DNA from: Trema orientale
Taxonomy: Eukaryota; Streptophyta; Magnoliopsida; Rosales; Cannabaceae
DNA: 64,000 bases
Direction of reading: 5' to 3'
Assembly: GCA_002914845.1 (NCBI GenBank)
Contig: JXTC01000071.1
Span: 496,344-560,343 of the forward strand
The notes under the pieces were generated by a model that made no database searches, was not told the origin of the DNA, and saw only the letters and a program-made list of their open reading frames with translations. Positions 47,264 through 59,856 of the stretch are shown here, in pieces. Position 1 is the stretch's first letter. Every line of letters begins with the position of its first letter. A program made the translations under genes and the position numbers.

Positions 47264-47616
47264 GCGAATGAGAAAGAGAGAGAATTAAACATTTTTCTAA
47301 ATACTTATGTGTAGTTTAAGCTTACGTGAGTTTGAGAATATCTTAAGTAATCTATGTTTTATTTTATTTTATTTTTTGAATTAAAAGTAATGTATATTTC
47401 AAGTTTTACGAACTTCACATATAAATTAATAAATTATTCTCAAATGTTATCTTTGGATTACTGGAATTGCTTTAAAATTTGGGTTTATAAATGTTTTAAA
47501 AAAACTCAATTATTCAACATTAGTGAGATACGCCAAACCGTAATAAAAAAATAAAGGCTCAATTTGATGTCTTAACCCTTGAGATTCCATTTGGTGCGCG
47601 TGATTGAATAGAAATA

Positions 47617-48094
47617 GGGTTTTTAGCTCCTGTGGTCCCTGAACTTTTTAAAATGTGACAATTTAGTCCTTCAACTAAAATAAGTGACAAATTGGTCCTC
47701 AAATTTATAATAATGCTACAATTTGGTCCAAAATATAAACGGATGTTTATTTTGTAACGGCGCCTGTGGTCCCTGTGGTCCTTGAACTTTTTAAAATGTG
47801 ACAAATTGTATTATTACTGTAAATTCATGGTCGAATTGGTCACTTTTTTTTAGTTCAAGGATGAAATTGTGACAAAATTGTTACCTTTTGAAAAGTTCAA
47901 AGGCCAAAGGTACTAAGAACCCTCTACAAAAAAAGAAGAATCTGGAGGCTCCATAACAAAACAAACATCCATTTCAAATTTGGACCAAATTGTAGCATTA
48001 TTATAAATTTAAGGACGAATTGGTCACTTTTTTTAGTTCAAGGACGAATTTGTCACATTTTAAAAAGTTTAGGGACCACAGGCACTATAAACCC
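47617..48094. mobile_element. Mutator-type non-autonomous element with long TIRs, 478 bp
   Basis: It begins gggtttttagctcctgtgg and, read from the other end, gggtttatagtgcctgtgg. The inverted similarity continues for well over 50 bp (ccctgaactttttaaaatg and ccctaaactttttaaaatg). An exact 9-bp target duplication, atagaaata, flanks it at 47608-47616 and 48095-48103. A third partial copy of the terminal sequence lies inside near 47770-47810. The open frame at 47559-47804 on the minus strand is just TIR translation. Confidence 0.85.
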
Positions 48095-48368
48095 ATAGAA
48101 ATATTGGATCGAATTCGAATATATTGAATTGAGACGTGCTTAATACTATTCTATATTTAGTATAGTATTAGATTATATTAAGATTTGTTTCTTATTAAAT
48201 GAGACTCATTAACATTGAAATGTGAAATAAAAGTGTTTTATTTTAATTTAAATCTAAAAAAATAAATTTAAAAAGTATTTTAAAAGTAGAATCCACTAAC
48301 ATTATAATGTGAAAAAGAAGTGAACATGCTAATATTGACTAACCCATAACTTTGAAGGGTTTTGTTAC

Positions 48369-48642
48369 GAGAAAATGACATGAATATAACTAATTTGGGC
48401 CAAAATGATTTTTTTATGCATTTTTTTAAAAATGACATTTTAAGAGTATCAAGGATTTTTTGATCATAAGTCAAGAGCTTATTGACTATAAAAAAAAAAA
48501 ATTATTATTTAGGACTTGTCCATAGTCAAGAGTTTTTTATCATAGGTCAAGATGTTCTTGACACTCCTAAAAATGTCATTTTTTAAAAATACATAAAAAT
48601 AATAATTTTGGCCCAAATTATTTCTATCCATGTCCTTTTCTC
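48369..48642. mobile_element. Mutator-type MITE, 274 bp
   Basis: The left end is gagaaaatgacatgaata and the complement of the right end is gagaaaaggacatggata. Inverted similarity extends through aatttgggccaaaat and aaaaatgacatttt. A 9-bp direct repeat with one mismatch flanks it: ttttgttac (48360-48368) and ttttgttat (48643-48651). It has no coding capacity and lies only 274 bp from the 478-bp element. Confidence 0.75.
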
Positions 48643-49375
48643 TTTTGTTATTCTATTCATAGGAGATTATATTTGGGTACGAATTATTATCCTAGTCCTA
48701 TGTTGGCATAAAAAATAAAATTATGGTAAGTAATTACCAAACTTAGCGAATCCTATTCCCATACACAAAAAATGATTGGTTTTATACTTTGTCAAAAAAT
48801 ATTGTTGTCGTTGTCTACCAAATAAATTTTGGAGAAACTATAAGCAAGTACGGAGGGGAAGGGGGCAAGCATGGCCCCACTTAGCCTTTTTAAAAAAAAA
48901 AATCTAGTATTATATGTAAATTAAATTATATAATTTACTTTGCCCCACTGAAAATTATTCTTTTAACAATATCCCTATACACATTTTGAATTGAAATTTT
49001 TATCTATTTAATAATGACCCCCTTAAAATTTAAATTTCTTTTTTAATTTATTTTTAATTTTTTAAATGCAAAATTGAGGAAAAAAGGGAATTGGAAAAGA
49101 ATTTCCTTACTCTCTCAATAGAATTTTCTCATTCTCATAATTTAAAGTCTCCAAACCTCAAAAAAAAAAAAGAAAAAAAAGAAAAAAAGAAGAGGATAGT
49201 GAAGACAAAATCAAATTAAGGAAAATCTTCTATATGTTACTTTTAACTATAATCATATTAGTTGTTAATTTGTATTTTATTTTAATGGAAAGTTTTTAAA
49301 TAGAAGATTCATCATTTTGTTTTAGCATTTGAAGCTATGTATTTGTTTATCTTTTTTGGGGGAGAAACTTGCTTG

Positions 49376-50073
49376 TAGAGCTATCAAGAGGACCGGATCA
49401 GCTCATTAGCGTGACAGCACGTCACAGCACGATACGTCAAAATGTAGATCCATGCCAGGCATAGTCTAGTTATGTGGCCCGTGCTGGGCTCATAATTTAA
49501 GCACGATGGACTGAACACAGGATGACTTCCATAAGCACGATATGACACGGCTTATTAACACGACACATTACCACACTATGCATAAGTGCTTTACAAATAA
49601 TTTTCTAATATACAAATGCCAACCTAATTGAGATATTTTTAATCTATAATGAATTATGATATGTAAATATTTCTCAAAATTTTCATTTTAGTTCTTCTTT
49701 GGTGTTAAAAAGTTTTATATTTAGTTTTTTCGCTAATATATTTTTTTATACATCTATATGATTTGGAAAAGTAAAAAAAAGTTCATAAGAAGATACTAAA
49801 TTAATAAAATTTACCAATTAAATGGGTCATTTTTTGTCCAAATAGACTGGCACGTCTAAGCACGTAGGCTAACATGACACAACACGAAGCACGGTATGGC
49901 ACGTTAGAGCATCAGCTAACGTGCTATGCCAAGCCGATGATTTTTGAACTTTGGACACAACTTAGCACGACATGACTAAAAAATAGGTTATACTTGGCAT
50001 AACATGAAAACACATTTGTATCCAACTTAAATGGGATGTGTGCCAATAAGGCACAATATATTTGACAGCTTTA
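49376..50073. mobile_element. Non-autonomous hAT element, about 698 bp
   Basis: The left TIR is tagagctatcaa and the right TIR, complemented, is taaagctgtcaa. The 8-bp flanks are cttgcttg (49368-49375) and cttgtttg (50074-50081), a one-mismatch hAT target duplication. Sub-terminal DNA is rich in short gcacgacac/acgacacg words on both sides. No transposase is encoded. Its right half recurs at 54397-54720. Confidence 0.78.
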
Positions 50074-50081
50074 CTTGTTTG

Positions 50082-50930
50082 TACCTATTGGTGCAAAATT
50101 TCGTCTCAATATTATGGGAGAGTATGAGAGCAAAAATTAATCACCGGTCATTACTGAAAACTGAGTCCAAACTCTCTTTCTTCAGGCTAGGTTCAAGCCC
50201 GAGAGTGTGAAGAGGTCTCTTAACCTCGGGATCCTGAGGTAGCAATCAGGGAGGGGGGTGCTAGGCACCGGAGTAGAACCTGCCAAATGGACTCCGAAGC
50301 TTAAATTAGCAAATAGAGTTTTAGAGAGAAAAAATCTCCGGTGGAGAATTAAATAAGAAGAGAGAAAAGCAGAGTTTCAACTTTCAGTTTCAATTTACCT
50401 TCAGTGTGGTAATTAAAGGCCTTAAATAGGTAATTTTTAGCATATTTGGCCATTAGATCGTCTCGGTAAGGAGTCAAGCCATCATAGCCCTTGATCTTGG
50501 CTGAGAGAGGCGCATTTAATGCGACGAGACCCCTGGTACTGTAATAGTTTGGCTACATGCCTATTTGCTGACGTAGTACGCCTTAAACTGGGGAATACAG
50601 ATGGCTATCATGAGATCAGTGTAATGATAACCTATAATTCATAGGATTTAGAATGGCCTCAGGCCCTTATTTGGAAAAACAGGAGATCTTAACCAAACTT
50701 CAAGGCGTTCTCGAATATCTAGGAGTATCTTGGGGCCGAGGCAGTTATGCACCTGATGGCACTTCTTTAGGCTGCGAGGTTGGGTTTAAGGGATTTGCCC
50801 TTTTTGGGGGCCAGCGGCAACTCCTCGGGTCTCCAGGGGAGTTAGATCTCCCTTCGTATTGTGCAGCTAGCCCTCGGGTCTTATACTCTGGTGATTTTGG
50901 AATTACCCCAAACAATACCTTTATTCAATA
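50082..50930 (+). mobile_element. Probable solo LTR of a retrotransposon
   Basis: This roughly 850-bp block of higher GC content interrupts a sequence that is continuous in the paralogous copy (54720-54730). It has the look of a plant LTR: a GC-rich stretch with ggtgctaggcaccggag and caaatggactccgaagctt, then a purine-rich tract, then an AT-rich aaataggtaatttt region. No gag or pol is adjacent, so it would be a solo LTR. The exact ends and a 5-bp target duplication could not be fixed. The 92-codon frame at 50653-50931 lies within it and is unlikely to be a gene. Confidence 0.5.
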
Positions 50931-50936
50931 ACAACT

Positions 50937-51640
50937 ATGTTATCAAATACTTAATGACATGTCAATATGTCCTATTTATATTTGTTTTTCTTTCCTTCTG
51001 TATTCATATTATGAAAATTTATTCAATTTTTTCATAAATAATTTTCAATTTTTCTTTCGGTGTTTTTATTGTCTACGTGCATTTGACCATTTTAGGTATA
51101 TACTATTTTCTTGAGTACGAATAAGTCAAGAATAGAAATCTCATAATTATAGTTCTTATTATGCATTTTATATTTTTATTTATTTGAAAAGATCTAAAAT
51201 AGAAAATTTATTAATGTGATTTTACTTTTATATTTCAAACTTTTTTCTTTTTTACATTTTATTACTATTATGAAATTTTAGATGCTTTTTGGTATAATTA
51301 TTGCATAAAAAAGTTCTTTTGACTCCATTGCAAAATTATCCTGTTTTTTACACTTTATTTTAATACATGTCAGTTTTTTCCCTCTGAAACTAATGGCCAA
51401 ATATATTAGTTTTTATATTGTTATTTTATTTTATTTTATTTTTTTAAGGAGATTTGTTACATTGTTATTGATATACCAGCTTTAATATATACACTAAGTA
51501 TACAAATTTAATATTAGCTAAATATGATTTTATACTTAGTATATTAATTGACATATCGTCTATTTGCTATGTACAATATTAGAAAAACAGACATCTATTT
51601 TTTGAAAAAAAAATCCTAAAATTCAGCTATTTTGCTATTA
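50937..51640 (+). repeat. Segmental duplication, copy A
   Basis: This stretch is collinear with 54729-55486 in the same orientation. Long shared words include tcaaatacttaatgacatgt, ctttccttctgtatt and agaaaaacagacatctattt, with scattered substitutions and small indels. The duplication also includes the right half of the upstream hAT element. Its identity is unknown, it does not encode a protein, and it may be part of a larger decayed transposon. Confidence 0.8.
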
Positions 51641-53932
51641 TTGGGGACTATAATTTTCATTAGTTTTTATTCTTCTAATCTCATTTATATTTTTTGATAC
51701 ATATATATATATATATTCTGAGGATTATTTTCTTTCAATTCATGTGCTTCACATATGACTATATATTGGAGTTTAAGAACCAAGTACTGGAACGTAACCC
51801 TTTCAGCATCAAAGTTTGATGAGTTTACTTATTTTAAGAAGATTTTTCAAACTCAACAAGCTCTCTACAAAAAACTAATGTTGGCAAGTAAGCTAAGTAT
51901 AACGAAGAATATTCAAGTTTATCCCAAGGTGTTGCTCATATGTAATATACTTTAGTTTCCTTTCTAGAGATTTTTCCCACTGGGTTTAGCTTTATTAAGG
52001 TTTTCACGAGCCGTTGTTTGGGTTGGACTAATCCATAGAAATGTTTTGGCATGACTATATAGAACCCAACTAGAGCTAGCAACCTATTAGTCCGAGCTTG
52101 CCTACAGTTTGCATATGCCAATTTTCGTGGATTAAAAAGGATATAAAATTATCTTATAGGTGAGTGTTAACCTAGGTGGGATGTGTCTGTAAGGTGATGA
52201 TGCTTCATTATCTCCCAGATATTCATCTATAAGAAGAAATTCTCTCTCCATCAATGCGGGGCTTTCGAGACATAATTGAAAACCATATTGAGAAAATTTC
52301 ATATTAATGAGCTCTAGCAAATGTTCACATTCACTATAGCTCAAGGGACTTAATATTTTGGGGTGTGACAAAATTTATATAATTAGTCACTAGCTAAAAT
52401 ATTAAGTCACAAAATTGTAATAATTATGTAATATGGAATTAAAAAAATAAAGATGTGTCAAAATTAAATTGGATAAAAGGAGGACTTTGACATCCCAAGA
52501 CAACTATCAATTTATTATTAAAAAATTGTCAAGTTTAAGCCAGATTATCAAGAAATTTATGCCACATCAATATGATGCCACGTGTCACCATACTATTAGG
52601 CCATTTGTTCTGCTACTATTACATATAGATGTCAAAATCTTCATATAACACCATATAAACTACTTGTTAAGAGTCTAATGATCAGTTTGTGTGTGAAGGA
52701 TACCTAAACAAGCTAAAGTGTCAAATTGTGTTGAGCATGAAAGGTTATTCACTTGTTCTCATCTTTTCATTGCCTGATATATTCCTATATAGGCTACTTG
52801 TTGTAACGAAAAAAAAAAACTACAGATGTACAAAAAGCAAAAATATCAACACCATCTTTCTCTCATTAAATACTCACACTCGATAATCCTATTAATTTTG
52901 TCCCTCTCTCTCTCTCTCTTGTCCCTTCTTATATTAAAATCTCACTCATTCTCTCCCTATCTTACTTCACGTTTTCTCTTTGTATATATATATACACACT
53001 TATATATCCTTCTACACATAAACTATATATATATATATATATATGGGTCATGTTGCAATGGAGTTTTTTGTTTTTGCTCTATGGATGAGTACTTTGACCA
53101 AGTTGAAAATGACTTTCAATAGCAAGTCATTTTTACCTACAACTATTCATATTCCAATTTTTGTAGAGAATCCTCTTTTTTTAATCAAAATTATTAGTAT
53201 TTAATATTTTGATATATATGGTTTTTTTTTTTTGAAAGTGTTTTGATAATATTTTTTGAGATACATGGTTTGCTTTTTTTTTTTTTTAGGAATATGCACG
53301 TTTTCATTTTTTTTATCTAATAAACGGTTAGTTACTTATTGACCACATCTACATTAATCATGATAAAAAAAACTCACGTTAGTTGAATAAAAAAAATTGA
53401 AAAATATGCAAAAAATAATATTTTAATCAATAATAATCAAATCATTGATCAAAAAATAGTTGATTGTTTTATTAAAAGCAATTTTTTATAAAACATGTAA
53501 AATGAAAGAAAAAAAAGAGAGAAAGAATGTGAGTGATGACTATTAATATATTTGATAGTTAATAAAAAATACAAAAATAATATTTTAATCAATAATTATC
53601 AAATCATTATCAAACATGGAATGAGAATAAAAATAAAAAAAAAATAATAGAAAGATGATTGAAAAAAAAATGTCCAACTCATAGGTCGTAAACAGGTTGC
53701 CAATATTTTTAATCATAAATAACTTTTTATATATATATATACATATTAATTAGATTTTTCTTTTTTATAAAATTACTAATATTATTATAACCATTAGATT
53801 AAAATCTAATGGCCCAAATTAGAGTACCCATCCATAGAGCAAAAATAAAAAACTCCATTGAAACATCACCCTATATATATAATATTCTTCTCTCTTCCTT
53901 CTTTTTAAGGAAAAATAGTCAAACCACATACC

Positions 53933-53974
<42 letters not shown>
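53933..53974. repeat. TTA trinucleotide microsatellite
   Basis: About 14 TTA units in an AT-rich spacer. Confidence 0.95.
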
Positions 53975-53975
<1 letters not shown>

Positions 53976-54396
53976 GGTTATTATTTTGCAGGTTTTGGAA
54001 TGTTGAGCTACTGACCCTATCATTGCTTACGTTCTATATCCTTGTATGGTACTAACTAAATAACAATATTTATTATATTAACATAACTCCTAACTTTTTA
54101 AATTCTGCATTTTAAATACTCACAGATCCGTGAGGATGATTTGTTTAGTAAGTTGAGTTGTGTAATACGATCATGTTATTTTTAGTATTTTAAATACCTG
54201 TAGATCTATGATTCTGAGTTGTTTAACAAGCTGAGTTATTTAATGCGACCTTTGTTTGCAACCGTTCATAATAAATTCAATACTTTATATTTCTGTCATT
54301 TAATTTTCAGTATACTAATCTAATTGACTGAATAATTCTAATTATCTAACATATAATTTTTCTTTTGCAGAGAAAAGCACCCTTCCCTCGAACATA

Positions 54397-54720
54397 CATC
54401 TAAATGATTTGGAAAAGTAATAAAAAGTTCATAAAAAAGATATTAAATTAATAAAATTTACCAATCAAATGTGTCATTTTTGGTCCAAATGGGCTGGCAC
54501 GTCTAAGCACGCGGACTACCATGACACAACATGAAACACGGTACAATATATTAGAGTATGGGCCAATGGGTTGTGTTGAGCTAATGATTTTTGAACTTTA
54601 GACACAACATAGTACGACACGACTAAAAAGTGGATGGTGCTTGACACGACACGAAAATACATTTGTGCCTAACTTAAATAGGCTGTGTGCTGGTATGGCA
54701 TAACATGTTTGATTGCTCTA
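54397..54720. mobile_element. Truncated hAT element (right half)
   Basis: It is homologous to about 49748-50073, from atgatttggaaaagtaa through ggctggcacgtctaagcac to the terminal gctcta. The left half and left TIR are missing. The following bases (cttgttaa) resemble the target duplication of the complete element, so this belongs to the segmental duplication rather than being an independent insertion. Confidence 0.7.
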
Positions 54721-54728
54721 CTTGTTAA

Positions 54729-55486
54729 CTAAGTCATCAAATACTTAATGACATGTCAATTTCTATTTATATTTGTTTTTCTTTCCTTCTGTATTAATAT
54801 TATGGAAATTTATTCAATTTTTTTCTTAAATAATTTTCAATTTTTCTTTCAGTGCTTTTATCGTCTATGTGCATTTGACCATTTTATGTATATACTATTT
54901 CCTTGAGTACAAATAAGTCAAGAATAGAAATCTCATAATTATAGTTCTTATTATGTATTTTATATTTTTATTTATTTGAAAAGTTCTAAAATTGAAAATT
55001 TATTATTCTGATTTATTTTTACATTTCAAACTTTTTTCTTTTTTACATTTTATTACTATTATGAAATTTTAGATATTTTATGGTATAATTATTCCATTTT
55101 AAAAAAAATTATTTTGCCCCATTGCAAAATTGTCCTGGCTCTAATTTTAAGGGTGGGTGTTCATTTTTTATACTTCATTTTAATAAATGCCAGTTATTTT
55201 TTTTTTTATTTTTTTTCCATTAAGCTAATGGCCAAATATATTAGTTTTTACATAGTTATTATTATTATTATTATTTTGTTTTTTTAGGAAAGTTGTTTAC
55301 ATTGTTATTGATATATTAGCTTTAATATATACATTGAGTATATAAATTTTATATTGGCTAAATATGATTTCATACTTAGTATGTTAATTGATATATCGTC
55401 TATTTGCTATGCACAGTGTTAGAAAAACAGACATCTATTTTTCAAAAAAAAAAAGAAAAAAGCACCGAAATTCAGCCATTTTGCTT
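54729..55486 (+). repeat. Segmental duplication, copy B
   Basis: Collinear with 50937-51640 and directly joined to the truncated hAT element, without the LTR-like block that interrupts copy A. It therefore shows the pre-insertion arrangement. No coding capacity is visible. Confidence 0.8.
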
Positions 55487-56145
55487 AGAGATACCCTAAA
55501 TTTTGACACTTGTTATCATGTTAAAAAGAAACACACTAATATATTTTTATTTATTTTATTTATCTTTTGAATATAGATGTTCATTAATTTATTCATATTT
55601 TCTTAAAGATGGTAATTATCATAATTAGGTGAATGTGGCAAAATAAAATTGAATGAAAAACAAAAAGGGATAAACTGGATAGAAGATCTGTTTCCTATAT
55701 ATGTATTTGCATATATCAATATATGGTAATTTGCATTAATGAGAAAACATATTAGGAATATGAACAGCCTTATGCTAACTAGTGGATATTTTGACACCAT
55801 GTGAAGATTAATATTGTAGATTCGGTGTTGACTCTTTGACGTGCGTACGTACGTACCTGGTGTTGACCACCTTTTCATTTTTTTTTTATTTTGCTCTGGA
55901 CTCTGGAGTGTTGATCACCCCTGAATATTGTCCTTGATATTTCCATGAATATATTCCCCTGAATATTTTCATTAATAACATTAACTGCTGCAATATATCA
56001 TTGGGATCTTGTTATATTGCCATGAGATCAGTGTAGCTAGCCTTGTCCTTGTCACATTGATCTCTTGTCTCTTCTGATCACATTCGTGAGTGCCCATTTG
56101 AGAGTTAGTGCTATCTAGTATACCTGATCGTGATCCAGTCCAGTC

Positions 56146-58312
56146 ATGATGGCAAATAAGATATTGGAGACCAATAATATCAATGGAAAATCACACATCA
56201 ATGGAAATTGCCCTCAAGTTCAACAATCATCCGTCGTCACTGGCCACCGTGTTTCGAGTGCAGATATGATATCTCTTCGGGACGTAGCAACAGAAAAGGT
56301 TGACACTATCTCCCAAAAGATGCATCGTCTGCCTGATGAGTTCCTACAACAACTGAAGAAGAACCTCCGAGTCATCCTCGTTGGGTATGGTGTCCCACAG
56401 AATTTAGAGGAGTTTTTTCATTTGCACAGGCTTGTCCATACTAGGTCTGATTTAGACGCTAAGACATTAATGGCACAAGCACATAAGGTACAGCTTGAAA
56501 TCCTAGTTGCAATAAGCACTGGGATCTTCGCTTTTTTGCATCCGAATATCAGTCTCTCACAGACCGCCCTCGCTGAGGTCTTTGTTCATAAGCGATGCCG
56601 AAATTTAACATGCCAAAGCCAGCTTCCTGCCAATGACTGTACGTGTGGGGTTTGCGCCCAGAGAAAGGGCTTCTGTAATGTCTGCATGTGCGTAGCTTGT
56701 AACAAGTTTGATTTTCAAGCGAATACTTGTCGATGGATCGGATGCAATCCGTGTTCGCATTGGACTCACTTTGATTGCGCCATTCGCGATGGAAATATAC
56801 GCATGGGCCCTTCTGAAATGCTCTTCGTGTGCCGAGCTTGTAATCAGGCTTCCGAGCTGCTTGGTTGGGTGAAGGGTGTTTTCCAACACTGTGCGTCTGC
56901 TTGGGAGCCGGATGTTCTGTCGAGGGAACTTGACTTTGTGAGTAGAACATTTCACAGAAGTGAAGACCAGCGAGGGCAGAAGCTCCTCTGCAAGTGTGAG
57001 GATCTAAAAGAAAAACTAAAGCGTGGTATTATGGATTCAAAAGCAGCTTCCCGTGACATATTGATGTTTTTCCGAGGTACGTATTGCACATTGAGAGCTT
57101 ATCATAAAGGTAAATTAAGACTAATCTTGATTTGTCAATAAAATTGGTACAACATGTACAGTCACACACTAGAGTCTATATTGATGCCCCCCACATGTTG
57201 GCATGGTCAAACATGTACAGATCTAGGTATTCTGTTTTATTGGTAAGGGGGTAATGAATCTGCTGTGTGATAGGTAGTTATATGATCTCTTTTAACTAAA
57301 GCTGTGCAGGTATTAAAAGAGAATGTTTTGTCTTCCATACGTTATTATCTCTATGATCTTTCAATTTTCATATTTGTTAGCGTAGAATGGTCTCTTCGGC
57401 CTCCTGATGCGTGTGAGGGATTTATATTCATAGTTAGACATCATCAATATGCCTTTTGTTGTGTTCCAACATATGGCACGATTGATAGTGGATACTCATT
57501 GCTTCAACTTTGAAAGTATCTACAATTAATGCATAAAAGTACAGATATATTCAATGTAAAAATGAAATATTTCTTTCGGTCAGGTGTATATAAACCATAT
57601 TCATTATTATTTTCACGTTCTACTTTTCAACCTTTTCGTGTTTGAATTTTTTTTTTTTTTTTCGTTTTGCAATTTTGGTGGGTTTTGGTGTTTGAATTTG
57701 TTGAAACAATTTTTCAATACTGCCGGCCCTTATTTGATTAATGTCCTTGATATTGTAGAGCTTGAGCTGGAGTCCACAAAGAGGTTGGAAAATGGGGAAG
57801 GAGGACGGGCCATAGCCGCGGCTTTTAATCAAATTGAGGGAGTGTTGCAGGATGTCCTAAGGAAGATGGAAATGGTGTGCGACGAGAAGAAGAGAATGTA
57901 CGAGAAAGCACGTTTGGCAGTTCAGGATTGTGACCTTGAATTCCTAGACAATGCTAAGGAAGTAGCGGAACTAAAGCGGGACATGCAAAAAAGGAAGCTA
58001 GAAATTGAAGAGCTGGTGAAAGGTGCAAGGCTTAAACATGCAGAAGCTGATAGGTTTCAACTAATGTCAAATGAGGCAAACCGGGAGGCTGAGAAGCACT
58101 ATCTACTGTTTGAGAAGATCAAGCTTCAGGAGAGTACTAGTTCAAGGACATCACAAGGCGAAGGCGGCGGCGGCGGCGGCAGTGGCGGGAGATCAGGTGA
58201 GGATTCTGATATGCTTATGTATCCCAAAACGCATATTAATCTTCTAAACAATGGCCCTCTCAAGGCGGAATCCTTCTCAAATGAAGGCCAACCGTTCATG
58301 AAGTTTCTCTAA
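56146..58312 (+). CDS. OBERON-like PHD-finger protein
   Basis: Two exons, 56146-57076 and 57759-58312, join in frame (MFFR then ELELEST) to about 494 residues. The OBERON-type PHD domain spans about 149-232 with the cysteine/histidine series CRNLTCQ, CTCGVC, CNVCMCVACNKFDF, CRWIGCNPCSHWTHFDC and FVCRACN. It is followed by ASELLGWVKGVFQHCA and a C-terminal coiled coil (about 330-440). A glycine run from GGC repeats (about 444-453) leads into an acidic, Ser-rich tail. Family knowledge: OBERON1/2 are nuclear PHD proteins needed for root and shoot meristem maintenance and for WUSCHEL, PLETHORA and auxin-response programmes. It is shorter than OBE1/OBE2 (about 560 residues by memory) and appears to lack a short insert after RMGPS that I recall in those proteins. 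It could be a diverged paralogue. Two adjacent Met codons open the frame. The alternative start at 56149 drops only one residue. Confidence 0.87.
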
Positions 58313-59395
58313 GGCCTAAGGACCGCTTTCTGGCTAACTGGACTTGTTTGGTGGGTAGGATTAGGAATGAGACAAGGATATAATTTTCTAGTACCATATT
58401 TGTTGCAACTTTTAAGGATTTGTTAACCCTCTCCATCGATGCTAGAATGATGTGGGCTGCATTATTGAGATGACTCTTAACTTTTATTTCAGCATTTAAA
58501 ATTAATCATAAGTTGTATATTTGTGATTTCGAAAGTTAATTTATTTATTATTTGAACTTTAAGAAAATTAATTATTATCCAATCTATGCTACACCAAACA
58601 AGAGATAATGTTCGTACTATGTTGATGCTACCATGTGTTAAACTAATGTAAATGAAATGATGTATTTTCATGTCAAATATATCTTGTCTGCCTAGTGAAA
58701 TCAATTTGTGATTCTAAGCTGCTTATTTTTCCTACTTTGATGATTATTTTTCCTGGTGTTACTAAAAACTAGTGATTCGAGTCTTTTTGTTATTTGAAAT
58801 ATTTAAAGATTTCTTTTTGTTCCATGGCCTTCTAAATTTTTAATTTTGGTCAATTATGTGTCTCTCTCTCTCTCTCTTTTTTGTTGAATATCATTTCTCA
58901 GAAAAATTCCCAAATAATTTCAAATATTTTAGAATATTGAACATTTGAAATTTAGTTTCTTTTAGGGTAATAAATAAATATTATAAGGTTAGAAGATAAC
59001 GTACCCTATAACCCTGGGGGTTGGATCAACCGGCATTGATAAATAGATCCCTCTCGAAGTGGATTGCTCATAAACCTTCGACCACTGTGGCGGTGACGAC
59101 TCGAACACAAGACCCTTTAGTTGAGGGAGTGAGCGCCTTGTTTGAAGTTTAGTTAAATTAAAATATTATTCACAAGTTTGAGTTTTGCATATTTAGAAGT
59201 AGTCTTCCTATTTTGGAGGTTGAGGCAAGAAATGGCTTGATGAACCAGTCTGTTCGCCATGCACCAGCCTCATTCACTTGCTGGGTTTCTCAAAATAGTG
59301 TAAAAAGAACGTGCTTCGAATCATTGCTATTTGACTCAGACCTATTCTAAAGAATTTGAGGGATTTCCAATTGTTTGTCATTCTTTTTATCATTG

Positions 59396-59753
59396 GGATA
59401 ATATCACTTTTATATTTTATATTTTGACACTTTATTCAGTTTGTACTTTGTGTTTTGATTATTATCAATATTGACTCTCAGATTTGAAATCCGTTACAAA
59501 TTTATGCCTTGACACCAATTTAAAATAGTTAATTTACTAAGATGATTTAATAAACTTATTATCGGATCAATTTTTATATGGTTTATTTTCAATTTTTTAA
59601 GTGACATCTTAGTAAATTAACTACTCTAAATTGGTGTCAGGGTATAAATTAGTAACAGATTTCAAATCTAAAGGTTAATGTTAATAGTAACTAAAATACG
59701 AGGTATAATTTGAACAAAGTGTCAAAATATAAGGTATAAAAATGGTATTATCC
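59396..59753. mobile_element. Inverted-repeat non-autonomous transposon, 358 bp
   Basis: It begins ggataatatcacttttatat and, from the other strand of the right end, ggataataccatttttatac. The arms stay similar for over 120 bp through atattttgacacttt, gatttgaaatc and gacaccaattta, and meet near 59570. Long TIRs suggest a Mutator-type element, but I could not find a clear 9-bp target duplication. Confidence 0.65.
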
Positions 59754-59856
59754 ATTTGTCATTTGTGAAGCCTATTTTATATTCCTTTTAAAGTGGAGAA
59801 AATTAGGCCCTCTACGGCCATTTTAGAAAAAGAATTAGAAAATTATGGTAGGCTCA

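Larger units (their letters stand above)
44650..56145. other. Large gene-free, repeat-rich AT region
   Basis: No credible gene is visible over 11.5 kb. Recognisable contents, listed separately, are an inverted-repeat element at 47130-47263, two Mutator-type elements (47617-48094, 48369-48642), a hAT-type element (49376-50073) and its fragment (54397-54720). A probable solo LTR (50082-50930), a segmental duplication (50937-51640 versus 54729-55486), direct repeats near 53410 and 53570 and a TTA microsatellite are also present. The remaining sequence is AT-rich without coding bias. Confidence 0.65.

Noticed and set aside
50653-50931. 92-codon ORF (MASGPYLEK...)
   Set aside because: It is contained in the LTR-like block, has no known domain and is not present in the paralogous segment at 54.7 kb.
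52132-52371. 79-codon minus-strand ORF and adjacent TGTCACACCCC-like start
   Set aside because: The tgtcacacccc wording is reminiscent of a plant LTR start, but no matching end, target duplication or second copy was found. The ORF has no family resemblance.
56549-56955. Two antisense ORFs of 116 and 133 codons
   Set aside because: They lie exactly opposite the conserved OBERON PHD exon and have no domain of their own. They are shadows of a cysteine-rich coding sequence.
58990-59130. tRNA-like box (gttcgagtcgtc on the minus strand)
   Set aside because: No cloverleaf can be drawn and there is no matching A box. At best it is a decayed SINE, and no target duplication was seen.
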